A stretch of 33,111 nt of DNA. Source: an uncultured Mollicutes bacterium. Lineage in GTDB: Bacteria; Bacillota_I; Bacilli_A; ML615J-28; CAG-313. The position numbers and the translations under genes are program-made. The stretch spans positions 1 to 33,111 of the forward strand of contig UQAI01000013.1 in the NCBI GenBank assembly GCA_900538885.1. The letters run 5' to 3'. Positions within the stretch are counted from its first letter, which is position 1; the number at the start of each line of letters is the position of its first letter. This document shows, piece by piece, positions 7,485 through 15,961 of the stretch. Below the pieces are notes generated by a model. The model was not told the origin of the DNA and searched no databases. It saw nothing but the letters and a program-made list of their open reading frames with translations.

Positions 7485-8420
7485 TTATAAACTCTTTTCT
7501 TTTGGTTTTGTAAAAAAAAGTAGTCCAATAATAAACAATAAAACAGTTATAACGTTATATAAAATATGACTTAACGAGATAGTTAAAGAATTAGAAATGT
7601 TAAAACAAATTTGTAATTCATTTATAAAAGTAGTATATGGAATAAGTACAGCTAAAAATAGTAAAGAACCAAAAAAGTTAAATAAAAAATTAAATAAGGC
7701 TACTTTTCTAGCAGATATATTGCCCAAAAAGCCTGCTATTAATCCAGTTATAGTAGTCCCAATGTTAGCACCTAAAACAAAAGCAATACCACAAGATAGA
7801 CTAATCATATTTTCTTGATGTAATTGTTGTATCATACCAATACTAGCACTAGATGACTGCATAATAAAGGAAATAACTGTGCCAAGGCAAAAACACAAGA
7901 AATTTGATGAATTTACTTTAACTAAAATAGGAGAAACAGTGTCCAAAGAAAGTAAACATTCTAAATAATTAGATAAATTGTTTAGTCCAAACAATAAAAT
8001 ACCTAAACTAACAATTAATAAACCAATATTTTTGTTATTTAGAAATAATAACAATATGATTCCAAGTATAATAAAAGTGAAACCAAAATTTTGAATATTT
8101 AAGCCAAATAAAATTGAAGTAATGGTGGTTCCAATATTAGAACCAATAATAATAATTAATCCTTTGCGAAAATCTAAATATTTGGCCGAAACAAAAGACA
8201 GTGTTATTGCGGTAATAGCGTTTGATGACTGACATATCGCAGTAACTATAATACCAAGCAATAGAACTTTATAATCTTTATCTGAAAATTTAATAATTAA
8301 TTGTCTAATTTTGTTTGAAGAAATTTTGTTTAAAACATTAGTAAGCAATTTTAATCCTACAATAAAAAGAAATAATCCACAAAAAGTCAAAAAAATAAGC
8401 ACAAAAAATAATTTATTCAT
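7485..8420 (-). CDS. Na/phosphate cotransporter family protein, NptA type without PhoU tail
   Basis: This 311-residue, very hydrophobic protein has the two inverted QSS repeats of the Na/Pi-cotransporter family (PF02690). The first is QSSNA (64-68) followed by IIIGSNIGTTITS; the second is MQSSSASIGMI (Gln188) followed by GANIGTTITGLIAGFLG. These motifs line the ion and phosphate path. Many bacterial members carry a cytoplasmic PhoU-like domain at the C-terminus; here the protein stops at KPKEKSL. Start at 8420 is chosen because a TATAAT (8441-8436) lies just upstream, making an in-frame ATG at 8540 unlikely. The ribosome-binding site is weak (GAGTGA). It sits divergently from dnaX. Transport of phosphate or another anion is inferred from family only. 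Confidence 0.85.
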   Translation of the reverse strand: MNKLFFVLIFLTFCGLFLFIVGLKLLTNVLNKISSNKIRQLIIKFSDKDYKVLLLGIIVTAICQSSNAITAITLSFVSAKYLDFRKGLIIIIGSNIGTTITSILFGLNIQNFGFTFIILGIILLLFLNNKNIGLLIVSLGILLFGLNNLSNYLECLLSLDTVSPILVKVNSSNFLCFCLGTVISFIMQSSSASIGMIQQLHQENMISLSCGIAFVLGANIGTTITGLIAGFLGNISARKVALFNFLFNFFGSLLFLAVLIPYTTFINELQICFNISNSLTISLSHILYNVITVLLFIIGLLFFTKPKEKSL

Positions 8421-8435
8421 ATAATCACTCAGATA

Positions 8436-8441
8436 ATTATA
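8436..8441 (-). promoter_or_regulatory. Likely -10 element of the Na/phosphate transporter gene
   Basis: TATAAT on the minus strand, 15 bases upstream of the chosen start; the -35 position (8464-8459, TGGTAT) is weak. Confidence 0.45.
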
Positions 8442-8520
8442 TGTGAAAAAAGTAAAAAATACCATAAAGTAGGGATCAATAAAAAAATCACGCAAACATA
8501 ATAAAAAAAAATCAATATTG

Positions 8521-8558
8521 TGGTATAATAGATATAACAAAAAAAATATAAAGGAGGT
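8521..8558 (+). promoter_or_regulatory. dnaX extended -10 promoter and ribosome-binding site
   Basis: TGG-TATAAT (8521-8529) is an extended -10; the -35 position is A-rich and poor. AAGGAGGT at 8551-8558 lies 7 bases before GTG 8565, which decides the start in favour of 8565 over the in-frame GTG at 8559. Confidence 0.7.
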
Positions 8559-8564
8559 GTGCCT

Positions 8565-11500
8565 GTGGCATATAAAGCGTTATATAGAACTTATCGTCCA
8601 ACTAGATTTGATGAAGTTGTTGGCCAAAAGCACATTATTAAAATATTAGAAAACGCCGTAAGTGAAGGAAAAATATCACATGCATATATATTTAGTGGAT
8701 TACGAGGTATAGGAAAAACAACAATTGCAAGAATTTTTGCAAAAGCTGTGAATTGTACAAATCCACAAAATGGAGAGCCATGCAATGAGTGCCCGAATTG
8801 CCGCGCCATAATGAATGACGAAACAACAGATGTAGTAGAACTTGATGCTGCTAGCAACAATGGCGTTGATCAAATGCGTGAAATTTTAGAAAAGGTAAAT
8901 TTTTTACCAAGTAAACTTAAGAAAAAAGTTTATATAATAGATGAAGCGCATATGCTCAGTACAGCCGCATTTAATGCGTTGCTAAAAACATTAGAGGAGC
9001 CACCAGCTCATGTAATATTTATTCTTGCAACAACAGAACCTTATAAAATACCTTCAACAATTTTATCTAGATGCCAGAGATTAGATTTTAAACAATTATC
9101 TACACATGAAATTATTGAAATGCTTATTAAAGTTTGTGAAAAGGAAAACATCAAAATTACAGATGAAGCTTTGCAAGGGATAGCAGAAATGTCAGAAGGT
9201 GGTATGAGAGACGCCTTAAGCATTCTTGATCAAGCACGAGTATATAATTTTGAACAAATTACAATAGAAGATATAGATAATATAACTGGTAGAGTATCAT
9301 ATAAATATTTAACGGAGTTAATTACCGCATTAAACAATCAAGACACAGAATTTGCGTTAGATAAAGTAACTGACTTAATAGAAATGGGTAAAGAGGTAAA
9401 TAGAATATTAACTAGTTTAATTCAATTCTGCCGCGATTTACTTCTATATAAAAACTTAAGAGAAGGCTCAAAAATTCAATATATATATAATAAAGAAGAT
9501 TTTGTAGAATTAGCAACACAAACAAGCGAAAGTAAATTATTCTATTATGTTGATATGTTCGTTGACATTCAAAATAAAATTAGATTTACTAATTCGCCAA
9601 AAATCTATTTAGAAGTGGGGATAATTAAAATAATTAATGGTGCCGCTCAAGATATAGACGTGTTAGCACAAATCCAAAAAATTGAAGAAAAGATAGAAAA
9701 TATTCAAGTTGTAAATGGTGGTGAAGGTGAAACGGAAATAATTTCACGAATAAATACACTTGATAATCAAGTTAAAAAATTAAATGCAGAGGTTAACAGA
9801 CAGAACATTCAAACATTTAAAGAAAAAATAGAAGCCAAAATAAGTATGCTAGAAGATTTATCTTTGGCCAATAAAGCTCAACCGGCTCAGTTGGAAGAAA
9901 AAATCCAAGAAATTAGTGAAAGCATTCAAGAAATAGAAGTAAAACTAGAAGCTACAACAGCACATGAAGCTGAAAACACACCAACAACTGACCAACAATT
10001 AAATGAAAGAATTAATACAGTAGAAAATAAGACGATAGAAATTAAAGAACCTAACACCTTAGAAAACTTTGAACTAGGGTCAGAAATAAGTAAAATAAAA
10101 GAAGAATTAGAAAATATAAAAAATAGTGCAAGTGTAAAAGAAAATAAAGACACAACCAACTATCAAGAGTTATTAGATCGAATCACTAAACTTGAGGAAA
10201 ATGAAAACTCAAACGCTGCGAGAGAAGTACAAGAAAATCAAGAAATGTGCCTAAAAACATCTGATTTCGAACAAAAAACAGACACAACCAACTATCAAGA
10301 GTTATTAGATCGAATCACTAAACTTGAGGAAAACGAAAACTCAAACGCTGTGGGAGAGGTTCAAGATAATTCAGAAATATATCAAAAGTTAGCAAATTTA
10401 GAAGAAAAAGTTTCAAATATTACTACTTTTGACTCTCAAGACAGTAAAAATAACAGTTCAACGAGCAATGATTTAAAGGAAAGAATTGTTGTTGTGGAAG
10501 AATATTTGGATATGATTATTAATAGAGTTGATGAATTGGCGAGAAACATGAAGATGGTGAATGTAAGTGGTGATGAAAATTACACAAGTAACACAGAAGT
10601 CGATCAACTTAACGAAAATTATATTTCTTTGGTAACATTGGTTCAAAATTTACAACTTAGTTTATCAGAAATGGAAAATAAATTAGCTAATGTAACTGAT
10701 AATGCTGAGTATAAGGAAGAAATTAACACTAAGATAGAAAATGCAATTAATGATATTCAATCTAAGATTGTGGATACAAGAGGAGAATTAACGAATAGTA
10801 TTATAGCAAATTATAATGATTTGTTAGATAAAGTCAACGAACTTTCAAATCAGCATAGTGATGATTATATGAGTTTAATCCAAGATAACAAACAAGCTAT
10901 TCAAGACGCTAAAGATTATAGTATTAAATTAAGCATAAGAATTCAAGAAATTCAAACCAAAGTTGATGAAATTAACACTAAACTAGATGGCGGCTTAACA
11001 AAACGTCGTAGTCCTTTTGAAATTGTGAGGGAACCAGAAGAAAATGAAAATGAAAAAACTACAGAACCTGTGATTGCTAAGGCTAAAGAGGAAGAAGTTG
11101 AAACGCCAACATCTAAAGTAGAAGAAAGACCAAGTTTGATTAAAAACGAAAGAACTGTTGTAATAAGAACGCCACTTCAAAGAGAAGCAAAAGAACTTGA
11201 AACAACAGATGAAAGTGCGAAAGTATATGATGTAAAAATTGTGGAAAGAATATTACATCAAGCAAGGGATCAAAAATGCCGTGAAGAAAAAATAAATATT
11301 CTTTCAAACTGGTCTAAACTAGAAGATAGAGTAGGACATTTATTATCTCCAACTGCTAAATTGTTGTCAGAAGGAACTTTGACAGCTAATGGATACAACG
11401 AGTTGTTAATAGTTTATCCACACGCTTCCATGTGTAATCACCTAATGGAACCTAAAGGCCATACAAATGCACTACAAGTTTTGAAGATTACATTTGGCAA

Positions 11501-11729
11501 AGACTATGATTTTATCGCATTGCCAGAAAACACATGGCAAGAAAAGAGATTAGAGTATGCTGGCCAATATAACATGGGAATAAAATATCCAAGACTTACA
11601 CCAATCAAAAACCCTGAATTAAAGGTTGTTGTTATAAATACATCAACGTTATCGAGTAAGAAAAATCAATCAATTCACCAAGCTGAAAGTTTTTTTGGTG
11701 AAGATATTGTAGAAAAAGAGGAGGAATAA
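8565..11729 (+). CDS. dnaX: DNA polymerase III gamma/tau subunit with giant coiled-coil insert
   Basis: The first 360 residues are a typical clamp-loader ATPase. The N-terminus reads MAYKALYRTYRPTRFDEVVG, Walker A is GLRGIGKT (45-52), zinc ligands are Cys64, Cys73, Cys76 and Cys79, Walker B is IIDEAHML (Asp126-Glu127), and the sensor is SRCQRLDF. Tau loads the sliding clamp and links polymerase to helicase. The last 170 residues (VERILHQARDQKCREEK to the end) resemble a tau C-terminal domain. Between them lie about 500 residues of predicted coiled coil rich in Glu, Asn, Lys and Ile, bringing the protein to 1054 residues against the usual 550-650. A 132-base in-frame duplication lies in this part (10149-10218 and 10281-10350). 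GTG start chosen from the ribosome-binding-site spacing. It is first gene of the dnaX-ebfC-recR operon. Confidence 0.93.
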   Translation: MAYKALYRTYRPTRFDEVVGQKHIIKILENAVSEGKISHAYIFSGLRGIGKTTIARIFAKAVNCTNPQNGEPCNECPNCRAIMNDETTDVVELDAASNNGVDQMREILEKVNFLPSKLKKKVYIIDEAHMLSTAAFNALLKTLEEPPAHVIFILATTEPYKIPSTILSRCQRLDFKQLSTHEIIEMLIKVCEKENIKITDEALQGIAEMSEGGMRDALSILDQARVYNFEQITIEDIDNITGRVSYKYLTELITALNNQDTEFALDKVTDLIEMGKEVNRILTSLIQFCRDLLLYKNLREGSKIQYIYNKEDFVELATQTSESKLFYYVDMFVDIQNKIRFTNSPKIYLEVGIIKIINGAAQDIDVLAQIQKIEEKIENIQVVNGGEGETEIISRINTLDNQVKKLNAEVNRQNIQTFKEKIEAKISMLEDLSLANKAQPAQLEEKIQEISESIQEIEVKLEATTAHEAENTPTTDQQLNERINTVENKTIEIKEPNTLENFELGSEISKIKEELENIKNSASVKENKDTTNYQELLDRITKLEENENSNAAREVQENQEMCLKTSDFEQKTDTTNYQELLDRITKLEENENSNAVGEVQDNSEIYQKLANLEEKVSNITTFDSQDSKNNSSTSNDLKERIVVVEEYLDMIINRVDELARNMKMVNVSGDENYTSNTEVDQLNENYISLVTLVQNLQLSLSEMENKLANVTDNAEYKEEINTKIENAINDIQSKIVDTRGELTNSIIANYNDLLDKVNELSNQHSDDYMSLIQDNKQAIQDAKDYSIKLSIRIQEIQTKVDEINTKLDGGLTKRRSPFEIVREPEENENEKTTEPVIAKAKEEEVETPTSKVEERPSLIKNERTVVIRTPLQREAKELETTDESAKVYDVKIVERILHQARDQKCREEKINILSNWSKLEDRVGHLLSPTAKLLSEGTLTANGYNELLIVYPHASMCNHLMEPKGHTNALQVLKITFGKDYDFIALPENTWQEKRLEYAGQYNMGIKYPRLTPIKNPELKVVVINTSTLSSKKNQSIHQAESFFGEDIVEKEEE
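10149..10350 (+). repeat. In-frame direct repeat within dnaX (2 x 70 bases, period 132)
   Basis: Bases 10149-10218 and 10281-10350 are identical except at one position. The 132-base period equals 44 codons, so the reading frame is kept. Both copies encode DTTNYQELLDRITKLEENEN; the 62 bases after the first copy have diverged from those after the second. Confidence 0.95.
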
Positions 11730-11732
11730 CAA

Positions 11733-12032
11733 ATGAATCCACAAATGATTCGTAAATTACAACAAATGCAAAGAGAAATTGAAAACGCTCAAAGAGAAAT
11801 AGAAGAAAGTGAGTTCACAACTTCAAGTGGCCCGGTTACAGTTGTTATGTACGGAAACCATGAAATAAAGAAAGTTACAATTGATAGTGATTTTGAAGTA
11901 ACAGGACCAGAAGATCTTGAATTGTTAGGAGATATGGTTGTTGCAGCAAGTCATAAAGCAAACGAAGAAATCGCCGCATACACAGAAGAAAAACTTTCTA
12001 AGTACAAAGCGTATATGGGCGGAATGTTTTAA
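11733..12032 (+). CDS. ebfC: YbaB/EbfC family nucleoid-associated protein
   Basis: The 99-residue protein begins MNPQMIRKLQQMQREIENAQ and contains the family's central beta region (VTVVMYGNHEIKKVTID). The family forms tweezer-like dimers that bind DNA with little sequence preference and are encoded between dnaX and recR across bacteria. Length is normal. AGAGGAGG at the end of dnaX serves as its ribosome-binding site and the intergenic gap is 3 bases. Its stop codon overlaps the recR start by one base (TAATG), so the two are translationally coupled. Confidence 0.95.
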   Translation: MNPQMIRKLQQMQREIENAQREIEESEFTTSSGPVTVVMYGNHEIKKVTIDSDFEVTGPEDLELLGDMVVAASHKANEEIAAYTEEKLSKYKAYMGGMF

Positions 12033-12628
12033 TGGATGATTTTAAATTCTTAGAAAATCTTTCTACATGTTTTGAAAAACTACCAAGTGTAGGCAAAAAA
12101 ACAGCCTCAAGGTATGCTTTTCATGTAATAGAAAATATGTCAAGTGATGAAGTGGAAAGATTTGCGAGAGTACTACTAGAAACAAAAAAGCAGGTTAAGA
12201 AATGTAAAATATGTGGAATGTATACATTAGAAGATACTTGTGAAATTTGTTCAAATCTATATCGCAGTCATGAACAAATAATGGTCGTAAAGGATGCTAA
12301 AGATGCTTTGGCCATTGAAAAAACAGGCCAATACAATGGAATGTATCATATCCTAGGAGGACTAATTTCTCCATTAGATGGAGTGGGCCCCAATCAATTG
12401 AATATAGAACAATTAGAACAAAGAATAACACAAGAAACTAAGGAGATAATAATAGCTACAAGTTTCACAATGAATGGTGAAACAACAGCACTATATTTAG
12501 AAAAAATATTAGCTCGCGATGGTTTAACAATATCGCGAATTGGATATGGTTTGCCTGCAGGAGGAGATCTAGAATATGTAGATGCTCTAACTCTTAAGTA
12601 TGCGTTAGAGGGAAGAAAGAATAAATAG
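12032..12628 (+). CDS. recR: Recombination mediator RecR
   Basis: The 198-residue protein has the RecR layout. A helix-hairpin-helix (KLPSVGKKTASRYAFH, about 15-32) is followed by a C4 zinc finger (CKICGMYTLEDTCEIC). A Toprim domain contains VVKDAKDALAIEKTG and HILGGLISPLDGVGP, and a C-terminal Walker-B-like part ends YALEGRKNK. RecR works with RecO, and RecF where present, to load RecA on single-stranded gaps. Length is usual. It overlaps ebfC by one base and is the last gene of the operon, followed by a strong terminator. Confidence 0.96.
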   Translation: MDDFKFLENLSTCFEKLPSVGKKTASRYAFHVIENMSSDEVERFARVLLETKKQVKKCKICGMYTLEDTCEICSNLYRSHEQIMVVKDAKDALAIEKTGQYNGMYHILGGLISPLDGVGPNQLNIEQLEQRITQETKEIIIATSFTMNGETTALYLEKILARDGLTISRIGYGLPAGGDLEYVDALTLKYALEGRKNK

Positions 12629-12656
12629 GAAAAAAACGCTAAGCAATTATACATAT

Positions 12657-12695
12657 AAAAAAAGTTGTAGATATTTTAAGTCTACAACTTTTTTT
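12657..12695 (+). terminator. Terminator of dnaX-ebfC-recR
   Basis: A 15-bp perfect stem including the A and T runs (12657-12671 with 12681-12695), 9-base loop. It could act in both directions. Confidence 0.9.
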
Positions 12696-12745
12696 AATAA
12701 AAATAAATAAAATGTCGAAATTTAGAACTTTATTATTCACTTCTT

Positions 12746-12774
12746 TTGAAAAAGATATTCGAATATGATATAAT
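12746..12774 (+). promoter_or_regulatory. Promoter of the ABC importer-nuclease operon
   Basis: -35 TTGAAA (12746-12751), 17-base spacer and extended -10 TGA-TATAAT (12766-12774). Predicted start near 12781. I see no clear cre-like operator or riboswitch in the 60-base leader. Confidence 0.78.
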
Positions 12775-12839
12775 AAGCATAGAGATAATATTTCAAGATG
12801 AAAATAGACAAATATAGTCAAACGAGGAGGATTTGTATT

Positions 12840-13901
12840 ATGGATATTCGCTTGTCTCATTTAACAAAAATATTTGCCGATAAGAACTCAGAAGTAAGAG
12901 CAGTAGATGACTTAGATATAGTCATCCCTTCTGGACGTCTTATTGGTTTGCTTGGTCCGTCTGGATGTGGTAAATCAACAACATTATACATGATTGCTGG
13001 ATTGTTAGAACCATCCTCGGGCCAAATTTTTTTCGGAGATGAAGATGTAACTTCACTACCTGCAGAAAAAAGAGGAATAGGTTTAGTATTCCAAAACTAT
13101 GCTTTATATCCACATATGACTGTAAAGCAAAACATTATGTTCCCCTTACAAAATATGAAGTTAACTAAAGCAGAAGCGTTGGCGAGAGCTCAAAAGTATG
13201 CACGTTTAGTTGGTATCGAAGAGTTAATGAATCGTAAGCCACGCCAATTATCAGGCGGTCAACAACAACGTGTTGCAATCGCAAGAGCTTTGGTAAAAGA
13301 ACCGCGCGTGTTGTTACTAGATGAACCATTGTCAAATCTAGATGCACGTTTACGTTTACAAACTCGTGAAGAAATAAAAAGAATTCAAAGAGAAACAGGT
13401 ATTACAACTATTTTCGTAACTCATGACCAAGAAGAAGCAATGAGTATATCAGACGAGATTGTTGTAATGAAGTTCGGAGTAATGCAACAAAAAGGAGCTC
13501 CACAAGGAGTTTATGAAAATCCTACAAATCAATTTGTTGCAAAATTCTTAGGTACTCCACCTATTAACATTTTCAGTGGTGTAGTACATGAAGGAAACCT
13601 TTACGTTGGTAAAGAAAAAATTGCAACTACTAGTCTTTCTAATCAAGAAGTCACAATAGGTATAAGACCAGAAGGATTTGAAATAAGCCCTGATGGCGAT
13701 ATGTCAATATACATTCAACATGTTGAATATATTGGCCGTGATAAACTTGTTACAGGTGTAAATCCAAATTCAGAAAAAGATACATTCCGCTTTATTGTAG
13801 ATTCAAGTGTGGAATTAAAAGAGGAAACCACAGCAAAAGCGTTTATCAAGAAAAACAAATTCTTTGTTTTTGATAAAGTAACGGAAGAGAGAATTCAATA
13901 G
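12840..13901 (+). CDS. Sugar-type ABC transporter ATP-binding protein, MsmX/UgpC/MalK family
   Basis: This 353-residue ATPase has Walker A GPSGCGKST (39-47), Q-loop FQNYALYPHM, signature LSGGQ (137-141), Walker B LLLDEP (158-163), D-loop SNLDA and H-loop Thr-His-Asp near 195. A C-terminal OB/TOBE domain (about 235-353) is typical of MalK, UgpC and MsmX, which energise CUT1 importers of oligosaccharides or glycerol phosphates. Start chosen at ATG 12840, 9 bases after GAGGAGG; an in-frame ATG at 12798 lacks such a site. It is the first gene of an operon with two permeases and a binding lipoprotein. In many Firmicutes this ATPase is shared between importers; here it is dedicated by position. The substrate cannot be read from the sequence. 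Confidence 0.93.
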   Translation: MDIRLSHLTKIFADKNSEVRAVDDLDIVIPSGRLIGLLGPSGCGKSTTLYMIAGLLEPSSGQIFFGDEDVTSLPAEKRGIGLVFQNYALYPHMTVKQNIMFPLQNMKLTKAEALARAQKYARLVGIEELMNRKPRQLSGGQQQRVAIARALVKEPRVLLLDEPLSNLDARLRLQTREEIKRIQRETGITTIFVTHDQEEAMSISDEIVVMKFGVMQQKGAPQGVYENPTNQFVAKFLGTPPINIFSGVVHEGNLYVGKEKIATTSLSNQEVTIGIRPEGFEISPDGDMSIYIQHVEYIGRDKLVTGVNPNSEKDTFRFIVDSSVELKEETTAKAFIKKNKFFVFDKVTEERIQ

Positions 13902-13902
13902 T

Positions 13903-14865
13903 ATGGTTGAAGGAAAAGCAAGTACCAATTTCATAAGAGGTATTTTGTACTTATTGCCTGCAATCATATTGTTAGGAATATTTACTTTTTATCCTCTAAT
14001 TAATACGTTTATTATTTCATTCAAGGAAGATTACAACTATATGACTGGTACATATGAGTCGTTTGGGTTATCTAACTATAAATTAATATTTAATCCAAGA
14101 AATCCTTTTATAAAATATTTAATTAATACGTTGATAATAGTTTTTGTTTCTGTTCCTCTATCAATCTTATTATCGCTTTTAATTGCTGTTGCATTAAACT
14201 CAATTAAAAGTTTACAAAAAGTATTTCAAACAATTTTCTTCTTGCCATATGTTACAAACACAATCGCAATCGGTATGGTATTCTCAGTTATGTTTGAAAG
14301 TAACCAAGGTTTAATCAATACAATAATTTCACTATTTGGTGGTAAAGGAATAAACTGGTTGGGTGGAAATGCAGAAAATGGCCTATTGTTTAGCTTTGCT
14401 AGTGGAAACTCAGTATTTAACAGCCAATACTTTACATCATTAGTTGTTTTATTAGTGTATATCGTATGGAATTCACTTCCATTTAAAGTGTTAATTTTAT
14501 TAAGTGCTTTACAAGGTGTTGATAAACAGTACTATCAAGCCGCTCAAATTGATGGTACATCAAAGTTAAGAACATTTATGAAAATAACTGTTCCACTATT
14601 ATCACCACAAATATTTTATCTATTAATAACCTCACTTATAGGTGCATTTAAAGAATATACCTCAGTTGTCGCAATCTTTGGTAAGTCTGCCCAAAGCGTT
14701 GGCACAAGACATAATATGGCAACCGTTGTATGGTATATATATGATAAATTAAAAGAAGGCGGCGATGCTGGTGCAGCATCTGCAGGTGCGGTAATCTTGT
14801 TTATCATAATCTTAGCATTTACAGCCGTTAACAGGTATGTAAGCAAAAAGAAAGTGTTCTATTAG
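13903..14865 (+). CDS. ABC transporter permease, MalF/UgpA type
   Basis: The 320-residue integral membrane protein has about six spans, beginning GILYLLPAIILLGIFTFYP. The EAA loop YYQAAQIDGTSKLRTFMKIT (about 208-227) docks onto the ATPase. The shape and start motif are those of the first permease of CUT1 importers. Length is normal for members lacking the extra MalF periplasmic loop. The ATG lies one base after the ATPase stop codon, so the two are coupled. A glycine- and alanine-rich stretch near residue 285 precedes the last span. Confidence 0.92.
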   Translation: MVEGKASTNFIRGILYLLPAIILLGIFTFYPLINTFIISFKEDYNYMTGTYESFGLSNYKLIFNPRNPFIKYLINTLIIVFVSVPLSILLSLLIAVALNSIKSLQKVFQTIFFLPYVTNTIAIGMVFSVMFESNQGLINTIISLFGGKGINWLGGNAENGLLFSFASGNSVFNSQYFTSLVVLLVYIVWNSLPFKVLILLSALQGVDKQYYQAAQIDGTSKLRTFMKITVPLLSPQIFYLLITSLIGAFKEYTSVVAIFGKSAQSVGTRHNMATVVWYIYDKLKEGGDAGAASAGAVILFIIILAFTAVNRYVSKKKVFY

Positions 14866-14882
14866 AAGGAGGTTAATTGATT

Positions 14883-15914
14883 ATGTATCTATTTATTTTA
14901 GGCATATGTTTAGTACTTCTAGTAGCGTATCTAAGTCTTAAACTTGTTGAAAAAAAGCCTAACAAGTATAGACGTAGAATAATAAACCATATTCCAGAAA
15001 ACAAACAAGCTGTTGTTGGCGATACAGCAACAGAAGTAATAAAAAGGGAAAAAGTTTTTAGAATTATTAAACGTATAATATGTTATACATTCTTAGTTTT
15101 TATGGCATTTTGTATGATTATTCCGTTTTATTGGATGATTGCAACATCTTTAAAGACAGCGGCAGAAATCGATTTACCTACACCTACACTTATTCCTGGT
15201 TTAGGCAAATATGATCTTGCGTTATCAAATTATCCAGAAGCGATAACAAGATTAAATGCAGGAAGATTAATTTTTAATACAATTGTTGTTGGTGTATTTT
15301 CTACAATTGGTACAGTAGTTACTACTGTTATGGCAGCATTTGCGTTTTCAAGAATTAAGTTCTTCGGTCGTGAAATTATTTTTACACTTTTCCTTGCTAC
15401 AATGATGATTCCAGGTGAAATGATGGTTATTACTAACTATATCACAGTAACAAAAACCGCAAAAACAATTTTTGGTACATCTGGTATCGATACTTATTGG
15501 GCAATGATTGTGCCATTCCTAATTAGTGTATATTACATTTACTTATTAAGGCAAAACTTTAAACAAATTCCAAATGAGTTATATTACGCAGCAAAAGTAG
15601 ATGGAACTAGTGATTTTAAATATTTAATTAAAATTATGATTCCAATTGCTATGCCTACAATTATTACCATTACAATTTTAAAACTAATGGGTTCATGGAA
15701 TGCGTATGTATGGCCAATGATGGTTACTCGTGACAAAAATATGAGATTAATTACTACAGGCTTGAGATCTTCATTCTCAGATTCAGAAGGAAGAACAGCT
15801 CAAGGCTTACAAATGGCAGCAACAACAGTTGTTACCTTACCGCTACTCTTCGTGTTTATATTTTTACGTAAATATATCATGCGTGGTGTATCACGAAGTG
15901 GTATCAAAGGCTAA
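14883..15914 (+). CDS. ABC transporter permease, MalG/UgpE type
   Basis: The 343-residue protein is the second permease of the importer. Its EAA loop reads YYAAKVDGTSDFKYLIKIMI, and FCMIIPFYWMIATSLKT is the typical opening of the MalG core. It carries an extra N-terminal span followed by a basic stretch (KPNKYRRRIINHIPENKQ) before the usual core, about 60 residues more than the standard 275-280. Start is set at ATG 14883, 10 bases after AGGAGG; an in-frame TTG at 14877 lies too close to it. A hairpin follows the stop codon before the binding protein. Confidence 0.92.
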   Translation: MYLFILGICLVLLVAYLSLKLVEKKPNKYRRRIINHIPENKQAVVGDTATEVIKREKVFRIIKRIICYTFLVFMAFCMIIPFYWMIATSLKTAAEIDLPTPTLIPGLGKYDLALSNYPEAITRLNAGRLIFNTIVVGVFSTIGTVVTTVMAAFAFSRIKFFGREIIFTLFLATMMIPGEMMVITNYITVTKTAKTIFGTSGIDTYWAMIVPFLISVYYIYLLRQNFKQIPNELYYAAKVDGTSDFKYLIKIMIPIAMPTIITITILKLMGSWNAYVWPMMVTRDKNMRLITTGLRSSFSDSEGRTAQGLQMAATTVVTLPLLFVFIFLRKYIMRGVSRSGIKG

Positions 15915-15931
15915 AACTAAACTTGTTTTAG
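15911..15931 (+). other. Hairpin between permease and binding-protein genes
   Basis: A 7-bp stem CTAAAAC/GTTTTAG (15911-15917 with 15925-15931) begins at the permease stop codon and is not followed by a T-run. Such intercistronic hairpins often stabilise or process the mRNA so that the binding protein is made in excess. That role is inferred. Confidence 0.4.
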
Positions 15932-15961
15932 TAAACATATAAAAATAAAAAGGAGAAGAAA

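Noticed and set aside
9640..9910. Programmed frameshift in dnaX giving a short gamma form
   Set aside because: A-rich runs such as GAAGAAAAAATCC occur, but I see no slippery heptamer with a convincing stimulatory hairpin, and A-runs are common throughout.
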